From: Owenweeksia sp965214115
GTDB lineage: Bacteria > Bacteroidota > Bacteroidia > Flavobacteriales > Schleiferiaceae
DNA length: 64,000 nt
Assembly: GCA_965214115.1 (NCBI GenBank)
Contig: CBDCAU010000009.1
Location: 365,222-429,221 of the forward strand
Reading direction: 5' to 3'
The position numbers and the translations under genes are program-made. Every line of letters begins with the position of its first letter. Position 1 is the first letter of the stretch. Positions 1 through 7,967 of this stretch are shown here, piece after piece. Below the pieces are notes generated by a model, which was not told the origin of the DNA, did no database searches, and was given only the letters and a program-made list of their open reading frames with translations.

Positions 1-7
1 AAAAGTA

Positions 8-30
8 GTCCCACCCTTTCAGGGTGGGTA
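8..30. repeat. short G/C palindrome, dispersed repeat family
   Basis: A CCACCCTTTCAGGGTGG hairpin sits at the left edge. The same CACCCTTTCAGGGTG core recurs near 34657-34671. This marks it as one copy of a dispersed palindromic repeat family rather than a gene-specific site. Confidence 0.6.
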
Positions 31-101
31 ACCTCCATTTGCGCCAAGACTAACAACCAAGAACTGACAATTTTATAAGTTATTAGATTATTGATGGGAA
101 A

Positions 102-251
102 GGGTTATTGAGTTATTAGGTTAATGAGTTATTTAGGCAGGACTTGTAACGCACGAAGCTCAAAAGAAACCTAACTCTCGTCAATTATCTCAACGCGATT
201 TTCACCCCGCCTAAATAACTCAACAACTCAACAACTCAATAACCCAATAAC
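102..251. repeat. pair of inverted AT-rich repeat arms
   Basis: The left arm (about 102-150) carries GAGTTATT-type repeats and ends in TTATTTAGGCAGGAC. The right arm (about 205-251) is its imperfect reverse complement. About 55 bases with no visible gene lie between them. A similar inverted pair flanks the GIY-YIG gene at 50215-51245. Apart from the hairpin at 8-30 and the promoter at 289, I see nothing else in the first 313 bases. Confidence 0.6.
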
Positions 252-288
252 TTTAACCAACTCCAAAAACCCTCCCGAAAGAACTTCC

Positions 289-296
289 TACTTTTG
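289..296 (+). promoter_or_regulatory. Bacteroidota -7 promoter box for prfC
   Basis: TACTTTTG matches the TAnnTTTG -7 consensus of Bacteroidota and lies 17 bases before the prfC start codon. A short leader is therefore expected. Confidence 0.6.
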
Positions 297-313
297 CAAA
301 CTTTTTCCCACAG

Positions 314-1897
314 ATGAGCCAAATCCAAAAAGAAATCGCCAAGCGCCGCACTTTCGGCATCGTGAGCCACCCCGATGCGGGGAAGACCACCTTGACGGAA
401 AAGCTCCTTTTATACGGCGGCGCAATTCAGGAGGCAGGCGCGGTAAAATCCAACAAAATTAAAAAAGGCGCGACCTCGGATTTTATGGAAATCGAGCGGC
501 AGCGCGGGATTTCGGTGGCCACTTCGGTGATGGCGTTTGAATACAAAGGCAAGAAAATCAACATCTTGGACACACCGGGCCACCAAGATTTTGCGGAGGA
601 TACCTACCGCACCTTGACGGCAGTGGATTCCGTAATCGTAGTAATCGACGTGGCGAAAGGCGTGGAAGCGCAGACCGAAAAACTGGTGAAAGTGTGCCGG
701 ATGCGCGACACGCCGATTATCGTTTTCATCAATAAACTGGACCGCGAAGGAAAAGATGCCTACGATTTGTTGGATGAAATCGAGGAGAAACTCGGCCTCT
801 CTGTATGTCCGCTCAGTTGGCCGATTGGGATGGGGCAGGATTTTCTCGGCGTTTATAATATTTGGGAAAACAACCTCCTGCTCTACACCGAATCCAAAAA
901 ACAAAAAATCGGCGAAAGCATTGAAATTCAAGACATTGATGATAAAATAATAGACGAGCTGGTGGGCGAAAAGGCGGCCGCCACTTTGCGCGAAGAAGTA
1001 GAATTGATTACTGGCGTCTATCCTGATTTTGAAAAAGACGCTTATTTAAAAGGCGAAATTTCGCCGGTGTTTTTCGGCTCGGCGCTGAATAATTTTGGGG
1101 TGAAAGAAATGCTGGATTGCTTTGTGGAAATCGCGCCACCGCCGCTTCCCAAAAAAACGGAAGAGCGAACGGTGAATCCCGCCGACAAAGATTTTTCGGG
1201 CTTCGTTTTTAAAATCCACGCCAATATGGACCCAAAGCACCGCGACCGGCTGGCGTTCTTGAAAATCGTATCAGGTAAATTTGAACGCAACCAAAATTAC
1301 CACCACGTTCGTCAAGATAAGTCGCTGAAATTCAGCAATCCCACGGCCTTTATGGCATCCAAAAAAAGCGTTGTCGATGAGGCGTGGCCGGGCGACATCG
1401 TGGGGCTGCACGACACGGGCAACTTCCGCATCGGCGATACTTTGACGGAAGGCGACCACATTGAATTCAAGGGAATTCCGAGTTTTTCGCCGGAACATTT
1501 CCGTTTTATCAACAACGCCGACCCGATGAAAGCGAAGCAACTGAACAAAGGCGTGGATCAACTGATGGACGAAGGCGTGGCGCAGCTTTTTACCTTGGAA
1601 AGCAACGGGCGAAAAATCATCGGGACGGTGGGCGCGCTGCAATATGAGGTGATTCAATACCGGCTGGAACACGAATATGGCGCGAAATGCGATTATGAAA
1701 ATTATCCCGCTTACAAGGCGCTTTGGATTGAATCCGGCGACGCAGCGCAACTGGAAGAATTCAAAAAGCAAAAGTTCCGCTACATTGCGCGGGACAAATT
1801 TAACCGATTGGTTTTCTTGGCGGATTCGTCGTTCAGCTTAAATATGGCAAAAGAGAAATTCACCCAACTGAAATTCCACGAAAAATCAGAGTTCTGA
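314..1897 (+). CDS. prfC: peptide chain release factor 3 (RF3)
   Basis: This is a translational GTPase that helps release RF1/RF2 from the ribosome after termination. The G domain is clear: HPDAGKT P-loop at residues 19-25, DTPGH at 86-90 and NKLD at 140-143. The RF3-specific domains follow to residue 527, close to the roughly 529 residues of the E. coli protein. Full-length homology from the first ATG supports the start. A TAnnTTTG promoter box lies 17 bases upstream. The 3' end overlaps the convergent receiver gene by 12 bases, so no terminator fits between them. It appears monocistronic. Confidence 0.96.
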   Translation: MSQIQKEIAKRRTFGIVSHPDAGKTTLTEKLLLYGGAIQEAGAVKSNKIKKGATSDFMEIERQRGISVATSVMAFEYKGKKINILDTPGHQDFAEDTYRTLTAVDSVIVVIDVAKGVEAQTEKLVKVCRMRDTPIIVFINKLDREGKDAYDLLDEIEEKLGLSVCPLSWPIGMGQDFLGVYNIWENNLLLYTESKKQKIGESIEIQDIDDKIIDELVGEKAAATLREEVELITGVYPDFEKDAYLKGEISPVFFGSALNNFGVKEMLDCFVEIAPPPLPKKTEERTVNPADKDFSGFVFKIHANMDPKHRDRLAFLKIVSGKFERNQNYHHVRQDKSLKFSNPTAFMASKKSVVDEAWPGDIVGLHDTGNFRIGDTLTEGDHIEFKGIPSFSPEHFRFINNADPMKAKQLNKGVDQLMDEGVAQLFTLESNGRKIIGTVGALQYEVIQYRLEHEYGAKCDYENYPAYKALWIESGDAAQLEEFKKQKFRYIARDKFNRLVFLADSSFSLNMAKEKFTQLKFHEKSEF

Positions 1898-2296
1898 GAG
1901 GTCGTCCATCAAGGCTTCCGGCGAGAAGGGCTTTCGCAGCATCCGGCGGACATTTTTATTGTTGCGCGCCTTTCGCAAATCATCCTCATCGTCGGTAGAA
2001 CTCAGCATAAATATCTGCGGCACTTTTGCCAGCTCGTCCATAAAGCCCTCGTAATAAATCAAAAAATCGAAGCCGTTGAGTTCCGGCATCAGCACATCCA
2101 GTAGTATTACTTCTGGCAATTTTTCCGGCTGCTCCTTGTGGTCGCGCAGGTAATCCAGCGCGGCCTGCGCGCCAGAAAAATCCAATATTTCAACACCCAC
2201 ATTGTAGATTTCCAACAACTTGCGGTGGATGAACCGATCCGTGGGATTATCGTCCACCAGCATCACCATTTTTATATTTCCGGGCGCTTGGCTCAT
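1886..2296 (-). CDS. single-domain response regulator (REC)
   Basis: This 136-residue protein is one receiver domain with no output domain. The acidic pair is VDDNP near residue 15, the likely phospho-acceptor is Asp67 in ILLDVLMP, the switch Ser/Thr lie in MLSSTD, and the conserved Lys is in RKPF near 122. It is the last gene of a five-gene minus-strand operon and its ATG overlaps the upstream kinase stop by 4 bases. Lacking an output domain, it probably acts as a phosphate shuttle or by protein contact. The likely donor is one of the two kinases just upstream (inference from position). Confidence 0.9.
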   Translation of the reverse strand: MSQAPGNIKMVMLVDDNPTDRFIHRKLLEIYNVGVEILDFSGAQAALDYLRDHKEQPEKLPEVILLDVLMPELNGFDFLIYYEGFMDELAKVPQIFMLSSTDDEDDLRKARNNKNVRRMLRKPFSPEALMDDLSEL

Positions 2297-3393
2297 AGCA
2301 TATTAGGGATTTCGATAGTAAATAAAGTGCCTTGGCCAGGCTCGGAGTCCACGTCGATCCGGCCGCCCATTTTTTCCAGGGCTTCCTTCACGATGTAAAG
2401 TCCCAGCCCGCTGCCCACCCGCTGGTCGGTGCCCTTGAAGAAGATGTGGAACACCTGCTGGAGATGCTCTTTGAGGATGCCCACCCCCGAATCTTTTACG
2501 CGGATAACGGCCTGCTCCAAGTCCGATTCAATCTCGATGCGGATGCGCGCCAGCTCTTGGTCTTCTTTTTTGAACTTGATGGCGTTGCTCACCAAGTGGC
2601 TTAAAATGATGCGCAGCCGGAAAAGGTCGGCCTTGAAACTGTTTTTTTGATTGATGTCGCAGTCCACCTGCGCGTCGTGCGTGTCTTGGTGGCTCTTCAC
2701 GGTTTCGATTACCTCCGCCATTACCTCTTTAAACTGCAGTTCTTCCAAATGTTCTTCGTGGCGCGAGTTTTTGTAATAGTCGATGATGTTGCTCACCAGC
2801 ACGTCCAGTTTTTCCACGCTGGCCTCGGTTTTATGAAAATACTCCAGCGCCTTTTCGTCTTCCACCTCGTGGCTGGCCACGCGGATAAGGCCCAGCGCGG
2901 ACGCCACGGGCGCGCGCAGGTCGTGGCTGGCGCTGTAGATAAAGCGGTTCAGCTCGTGGTTGCTCTTTTCCAGCTCGCTCATCTTTTGGTTCAGGCGGCG
3001 GCGGGTGTTGTAGAGGTCGAGGGCATTCTCGATGGCCACGCGGATTTCGTGCTCGCTCCACGGCTTGGTGATATACCGGTATATATGGCCTTTGTTGATG
3101 GCCTCGATGATATCTTCCACATCGGTGTAGCCCGTGATGAGGATGCGGATGGGATCGGGGAAAATCTGGCGCAGGGCGTTGAAGAATTCCGTGCCGGAGG
3201 TCACCGGCATCCGTTGGTCCGAAAATATGATTTGCGGCTTCACGGATTTCACGATATCAAAAGCCTTTTCGGAGGTCAGCGCCGTGTACACATCGTAATC
3301 ACGGCGGAAGGAAGCCTTGAAGGACTTTAGATTATTTTCTTCGTCATCAAGATATAAAACCTTGATACTCTTGTTTTTTAACGTAGGCGTCAT
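2293..3393 (-). CDS. receiver-histidine kinase hybrid (REC-HisKA-HATPase)
   Basis: This is a cytoplasmic kinase with no membrane segment. An N-terminal receiver (about 1-125) has Asp59 in FSDQRMP and Lys110 in ITKPW. A short coiled coil leads to a HisKA domain with His157 in SASHDLRAP. The ATPase domain has an N box near 270, DSGVG near 308 and GSGLGLY near 337. An N-terminal receiver means it can take phosphate before passing it on. The receiver closely resembles the stand-alone one at 7506-7967 (shared FKA-FRR, DQRMP, RILITGY and YRY-TKPW blocks), so the two are paralogues across the divergent junction. It overlaps both neighbours by 4 bases. Confidence 0.92.
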   Translation of the reverse strand: MTPTLKNKSIKVLYLDDEENNLKSFKASFRRDYDVYTALTSEKAFDIVKSVKPQIIFSDQRMPVTSGTEFFNALRQIFPDPIRILITGYTDVEDIIEAINKGHIYRYITKPWSEHEIRVAIENALDLYNTRRRLNQKMSELEKSNHELNRFIYSASHDLRAPVASALGLIRVASHEVEDEKALEYFHKTEASVEKLDVLVSNIIDYYKNSRHEEHLEELQFKEVMAEVIETVKSHQDTHDAQVDCDINQKNSFKADLFRLRIILSHLVSNAIKFKKEDQELARIRIEIESDLEQAVIRVKDSGVGILKEHLQQVFHIFFKGTDQRVGSGLGLYIVKEALEKMGGRIDVDSEPGQGTLFTIEIPNML

Positions 3394-5522
3394 TCGAATT
3401 CTTTAGGTTGCGACATCGGTAAAGTTAATTTAAATTCAGTACCCTCGCCCAATTTGCTCTTCACTTTTAGGCTGCCGCTGTGCTTTTCTATGATTTTATA
3501 GACGATGCTCATCCCTAGGCCGGTGCCTTCGCCCACGTCTTTGGTGGTGAAAAAGGGATCGAACATTTTCCGCTGCGTGGCCTCGTCCATCCCGATGCCG
3601 TTGTCGCGCAGGTAGATATCCAAAAGCTCGCCCCGCGACTTCGTTTCCACGGTGATGGTGGGCGCTTCCCCTTCCGGGTAATTTTTGTTCTTTACCGCGT
3701 AGATGGCATTGTTCAGGATGTTCATAAACACTTGGTTGAGCTTGCCGGGGAAGCATTCGATCTCGGGCAGCGACAGGTCGTAGATTTTTTCCACCTCTCC
3801 CGCGTCCTTCATCTTGGAGCGCAGCAGCACCAAGGTACTGTCCAGGTTTTCGTGGATGTCGGCCATTTTCACCACGTCCTCGTCCAGGCGGCTGAAGGTG
3901 CGCAGGCCGGCCACTATCTCAGAGGTGCGCTTTGCCCCGTCGCTGATGCCGTCCACCAGCGAGCTGATTTCGTCTTTCAGATATTCATATTCCAGTTCCT
4001 TGGCCAGTTCCCGCGCTTCTTTTAGCGCCTCCTCCCCTTCCGCGCCTTGGTATTTGTCAATGATTTCGTACACCTCGCCCAAGTCGCGTTTCAGGGGCTT
4101 GATGTTGGACGTCACGAAGTTGATGGGATTGTTGATCTCGTGGGCGATGCCAGCGGTGAGCTGGCCCAGCGAGGCCATTTTTTCAGCGTCCACCAATTGG
4201 CTTTGGGTATCGCGCAGGTTGGCCAGGGTCACGTTCAGCTCCTCGTTGGACTCTTGCAGCTCGGCGGTTCGCAGATCCACTTGTGCCTCCAAAGTTTCGT
4301 TTTGGTCGCGGATGAGTTTTTCGTTTTTCTCCAGCGCGCGCAGGGCTTCCTCTTGGGAGAGTTCTTTTTCTTTTCGTAAGATATTGATACGGTCGGCCAA
4401 GGCGATGGAGAGGAGGATGGCTTGCGCGGCGCTGCCTAATCTTAAAGAAGAATTTAGAAGTAGAGAACTAGGGATGACATTAATATTCTTAAGTATAAAA
4501 AGGATGAGCGCAACTTGTAAGATAGACCAGCCAATTAAGTAGAATAAAGCGGGACGGTAGCCTTGTCGATAGATTTTGGACGAAACTAAAATGGTGTAAA
4601 CTCCTATCAAAAGCCCGCTAACGTTTAATATTTGAAGACTGATGGACTTAAATCCTAAGAAATCTATCAGGCCACCCAATATATAAGCCATCATTATGGC
4701 ACATAATCCACTCATCCAACGTGGCGCAAACTCTTTCACCCGAAGGAAATCCATCGTAAAAACAAGACCAAAAACGCCCGCAAGAGCAGAAAATAAGACC
4801 AAGCCATGGTTGTAAACAAATGGAGAGTTAGGTGAAAAATAAACAAAGAAATCTCCTTCGAGGGTGAATTGAGCCAATCCCAAAAAAAGTATCATCAGAG
4901 AGTAACTGAAATAACTCCTTGTTCGGACAAGAAAGGCCAATATCAAATGGTAGAGGAACATCACCAAAATAATCCCATAGTAAAGCCCACGCAACATATT
5001 GCCGTTATTGAGCCATACTACCAAGTCACTGCCAGTTTCTATTTTCACTGGGACGTTCAGCAAGTCCAAGCTTTTTATCCGAACCAATAATGTGGTGGAC
5101 GCCTTTCCGGTGGGTGCAATCGAAAAAATAAATTTTGGGTGCGGGAAACCGCGTGTTTTGTATAGATAGTGATCACCAGTACGAAACGAGTTAACTAAAA
5201 TTCCATCATCATATTGATAAAAATCAATGGAATCCAGTTGAGCATTGTCCAAAAGCAAAAAAGAATTCTTTGTTAGATTTTGAGTCTTGATTTTAATCCA
5301 AATTTCACCGGAAAAGGGTTGGAAATTGAGATTAGTGCTTTCCAGCGCCTCAAAATCCATAGTAAGCACTTCCCTGGCATCTTGCAGAGAGTTGTCAGAT
5401 TTTAAATATCCCAATTCTTTGATTTGGGAACTTTCCCCCATCACCTGCTTGGCATACAAGGAGGAAGCCCATATCAAAAGGAACAATAAAAATATTGGAT
5501 TACTGCGTGGGATGCAAATCAT
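3390..5522 (-). CDS. 7TM-DISM membrane sensor histidine kinase
   Basis: The order is: signal peptide (about 1-24), an extracellular beta-rich domain of the 7TMR-DISMED2 type (about 30-165), seven membrane segments (about 175-385), a coiled coil (385-445), HisKA with His461 in GIAHEINNP, and an ATPase domain with DNGIGMD and GEGTGLGMS. Members of this family sense extracellular small molecules or sugars; the ligand here is unknown. The gene starts inside the 3' end of the GNAT gene (23-base overlap) and overlaps the next kinase by 4 bases. This arrangement couples the sensor to the synthesis-type genes upstream. Domain calls are by eye and the ligand is not predictable. Confidence 0.9.
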   Translation of the reverse strand: MICIPRSNPIFLLFLLIWASSLYAKQVMGESSQIKELGYLKSDNSLQDAREVLTMDFEALESTNLNFQPFSGEIWIKIKTQNLTKNSFLLLDNAQLDSIDFYQYDDGILVNSFRTGDHYLYKTRGFPHPKFIFSIAPTGKASTTLLVRIKSLDLLNVPVKIETGSDLVVWLNNGNMLRGLYYGIILVMFLYHLILAFLVRTRSYFSYSLMILFLGLAQFTLEGDFFVYFSPNSPFVYNHGLVLFSALAGVFGLVFTMDFLRVKEFAPRWMSGLCAIMMAYILGGLIDFLGFKSISLQILNVSGLLIGVYTILVSSKIYRQGYRPALFYLIGWSILQVALILFILKNINVIPSSLLLNSSLRLGSAAQAILLSIALADRINILRKEKELSQEEALRALEKNEKLIRDQNETLEAQVDLRTAELQESNEELNVTLANLRDTQSQLVDAEKMASLGQLTAGIAHEINNPINFVTSNIKPLKRDLGEVYEIIDKYQGAEGEEALKEARELAKELEYEYLKDEISSLVDGISDGAKRTSEIVAGLRTFSRLDEDVVKMADIHENLDSTLVLLRSKMKDAGEVEKIYDLSLPEIECFPGKLNQVFMNILNNAIYAVKNKNYPEGEAPTITVETKSRGELLDIYLRDNGIGMDEATQRKMFDPFFTTKDVGEGTGLGMSIVYKIIEKHSGSLKVKSKLGEGTEFKLTLPMSQPKEFE

Positions 5523-6285
5523 TTATAATCTTAATTGGGGGCAGTTTGGGATTTTTAAATTCGCGATGCTTCACCTCAGGAAGTCTCAAATCGTATTCAA
5601 CCTGAACTGTAAACGGCTTTCCCGGCGGCTGTTCAACCGCAGTCTGTTGAGGATTTTCCCTCAATGATTGCATTCGCTCCCTTTCAACAGTTCGATTCAC
5701 AGTGGTGAGGTTTAAGGTATCGGACTGTAGCGCGGCCGTTGCCAAAAGGTCTAACTTGGGGTAGTAAAAAGTTCCGTCTTTGCCAACTTCGGTAAGTACA
5801 CGGCAACCTACACGCTTCGCCCATTTAACAGTATAAGGAGCACAAAGGGCAAAAAAACTATCGATTCCAATCGGTGCCATTATGGCCACCGCCGCCCGAG
5901 TAGCGAATAGACTGCCGATGCCCAGCCCAGCCACCTCCACACTGTTCCATAGCCCGCATAGCTCCCCTGTCCCGTTAACTGCCATTTTTTCCACAAAGCG
6001 GAAAATTTTTTCATCCATATAACCCGTTGCTTCCTCAATAGGCAGCCGTTGTGTGCCACCCGCCGCGTGTACCCGTGCCCCTCCATACACCTTTCCTGAT
6101 TCTTTATTTTCCACAATTATCCCAAACACCCCCGGATTCTCGGTCCATTCGGCGTTGGAGGATGTAACTTTCTTCACCCCGTGCGCCGCCAATACCCGCG
6201 CGTGGCCATCCACGAACCTTTGGCTGGATTCGCGATCCTCACAAGCCCTGAAGGCCCTTATCCTCACTTGGCTGTCTTTCATCAT
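5500..6285 (-). CDS. GNAT-fold protein resembling N-acyl amino acid synthases
   Basis: The protein has about 261 residues. The central part (EVAGLGIGSLFATRAAVAI, then SFFALCAPYTVKWAKRVGC) resembles the FeeM-like N-acyl amino acid synthase branch of the GNAT fold, related to acyl-homoserine-lactone synthases. Those enzymes join a fatty acyl group from ACP or CoA to an amine. I choose the ATG at 6285 because it makes an ATGA overlap with the ThiF stop; an in-frame ATG lies 12 bases further upstream. The last 60 residues are Pro/Lys-rich and look unrelated to the fold. Substrate and product are not predictable from sequence, and an ordinary acetyltransferase is possible. Confidence 0.6.
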   Translation of the reverse strand: MMKDSQVRIRAFRACEDRESSQRFVDGHARVLAAHGVKKVTSSNAEWTENPGVFGIIVENKESGKVYGGARVHAAGGTQRLPIEEATGYMDEKIFRFVEKMAVNGTGELCGLWNSVEVAGLGIGSLFATRAAVAIMAPIGIDSFFALCAPYTVKWAKRVGCRVLTEVGKDGTFYYPKLDLLATAALQSDTLNLTTVNRTVERERMQSLRENPQQTAVEQPPGKPFTVQVEYDLRLPEVKHREFKNPKLPPIKIINDLHPTQ

Positions 6286-7409
6286 TCCACTCCGCAAATT
6301 TGATCCACGTCCACATAAAAACGACCTGAAGGCACGGCGCGCGCCGTCAATATTTTACGCGCCAAATGCGCCACCGCGGCACCGCCCAGCATCACCGCCG
6401 AGGCCAGTTGCGGCCAAGTGGTCAGCGTCTTGCCCAGTTCTGAAAACGATTGTTTCATCCGCGCCGAGGTATTCGGAAAATCCACGATTTCCATCATCAA
6501 CTGCCGTTGCTGGTCGGGCGTCATTTGGGCCAGTTCGTCCAGCGATTCCACCGCGCACCGGCCGTGGAAAAGCGGGCGGCCCGGCTCTTGGTCAAAGCGT
6601 TCGATGTCTATCATCCCCCGGTCGCTGGTGTCCATCAGCACGGGGATTTCTCGCGCCCGTGCCTCGGTCCGCGCCAGTATTTTGATGGGGAGCGAATCGC
6701 ATTCTTCTATCAAAAGGTCGATGGGGTTTTCGCCGCCCAAAAACGCGCCGATGTTTTCCGGCGTAATTCCTCCCTCAAAGATTTCCACTTTCAGATAAGG
6801 GTCGATCTCCGCGATTTCGCGCGCCACCACGGTGGTCTTGGGCAGCCCGATGTTGTGCGCCCCGCTGCGGATGCGGTTGAGGTTGGAGAGTTCGAGGATG
6901 TCAAAGTCCGCGATTTTCAAAAGGCCGAAACCGCGCTCGATGGCCATTGCCAGCGCTACGCTTTGCCCTACCGAAAGGCCGATCAGCCCAATAGATTTCC
7001 GCGCAAGCGCCCGCTGTTCTTCGGGGGTTATTTTATATTGATTGCGCGAGGTGCGCAGCTCGGCGTATTCTTTTTCATCCAATAGGTGGAGCAGCCGGTT
7101 GCTCCACGGGTAATAGGCGTAGGCGCCATACGATGGAGCATCGTTTTGCGCGGCCCATTCGCCATATTTTTTTTCTAAATCTTGGTGGGAGAGTTTTTCT
7201 TGGGGATGGCGGATCTTGAAAAGCTCCATCATCTGGCTTTGCAGGGAATCGTGGAAAATGGGCGAATGTTCGGCTACGATTTCCGCCAACCGCTGGCGGT
7301 CTTTTTCGCGCGCAAGCTGCATCATCACGGGCTTTGCGGCTCGCGGAAAACGGGGGTGAGGTAGTTTTGAGAGTGCCTGAGAAAGTCCAGCTTGAGTAGC
7401 TTCTGCCAT
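6282..7409 (-). CDS. ThiF/E1-like protein, Rv1355c-type, without nitroreductase part
   Basis: Residues about 135-300 form a ThiF/MoeB/E1-like adenylating fold: a degenerate glycine motif (GLSVGQS), DFDILELSNLNR, and the Lys of GLPKT. E1-like enzymes adenylate a C-terminal carboxylate. The helical N-terminal part matches my recollection of the Rv1355c family, whose members continue into a nitroreductase domain that is absent here. No catalytic Cys region or CxxC zinc site is visible. I start at the ATG at 7409; a longer frame to 7487 would run into the divergent receiver gene. CGAAAGTA at 7431-7438 is a near-match to a minus-strand TAnnTTTG box. It is the first gene of the operon. Confidence 0.7.
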   Translation of the reverse strand: MAEATQAGLSQALSKLPHPRFPRAAKPVMMQLAREKDRQRLAEIVAEHSPIFHDSLQSQMMELFKIRHPQEKLSHQDLEKKYGEWAAQNDAPSYGAYAYYPWSNRLLHLLDEKEYAELRTSRNQYKITPEEQRALARKSIGLIGLSVGQSVALAMAIERGFGLLKIADFDILELSNLNRIRSGAHNIGLPKTTVVAREIAEIDPYLKVEIFEGGITPENIGAFLGGENPIDLLIEECDSLPIKILARTEARAREIPVLMDTSDRGMIDIERFDQEPGRPLFHGRCAVESLDELAQMTPDQQRQLMMEIVDFPNTSARMKQSFSELGKTLTTWPQLASAVMLGGAAVAHLARKILTARAVPSGRFYVDVDQICGVE

Positions 7410-7505
7410 CCAAATGATGATTTCAGCGGCCGAAAGTAAACAATGTTTCAAAATATGGTGTAATTTGCCCAACTCAAATTTTTGCACACTACTCCCGATC
7501 CAAAG

Positions 7506-7967
7506 ATGAGCGATAAAATCTCGGTGCTATACGTAGATGACGAGGCACACAACCTTCACTCCTTCAAGGCTACGTTCCGCCGTACCTTCAACGTGTTCGT
7601 GGCCGAATCCGGCGCGGAAGGGCTGGAGATTTTCAAGAACAATCCCATCGACATCATCCTCACCGACCAGCGGATGCCCAATATGACGGGCATCGAACTG
7701 CTGATGAAAATCCGCGAACTGAACCGCGAGCCGATGCGTATCTTGATTACGGGCTATTCGGACATCAACGCCGTGATCGACGCCATCAACAAAGGTCAAG
7801 TCTATCGCTACCTCACCAAGCCCTGGAAAGAAGAAGAACTGAGAATGACCATCGAAAATGCGTATGAACTCTTTGACCTGCGCCGCCAAAACAAGGAACT
7901 GATCGGCAAACTGGAACGCGCCAACGACCAACTCGAATTTTTGCTAAGACAAAAACTGTTATCGTGA
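7506..7967 (+). CDS. response regulator, REC plus coiled-coil tail
   Basis: This 153-residue protein is an RpfG-type receiver (VDDEAH, Asp in LTDQRMP, ITGYSD, LTKPW) followed by a helical tail of about 30 residues with heptad character and no enzymatic output domain. The ATG at 7506 removes eight poorly conserved residues encoded by the longer frame from 7482. It reads divergently from the ThiF operon across about 96 bases and is paralogous to the receiver of the REC-kinase at 2293-3393. Its stop overlaps the GTG of the protease gene (GTGA), so the two are probably co-translated. Confidence 0.88.
   Translation: MSDKISVLYVDDEAHNLHSFKATFRRTFNVFVAESGAEGLEIFKNNPIDIILTDQRMPNMTGIELLMKIRELNREPMRILITGYSDINAVIDAINKGQVYRYLTKPWKEEELRMTIENAYELFDLRRQNKELIGKLERANDQLEFLLRQKLLS

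Noticed and set aside
410..931. Open frames on the strand opposite prfC and similar long antisense frames across the window
   Set aside because: They lie inside strongly conserved genes, have low-complexity shadow composition and no family match.
7410..7487. 26-residue extension of the ThiF-like protein
   Set aside because: It would run into the start region of the divergent receiver gene and precedes no conserved feature.
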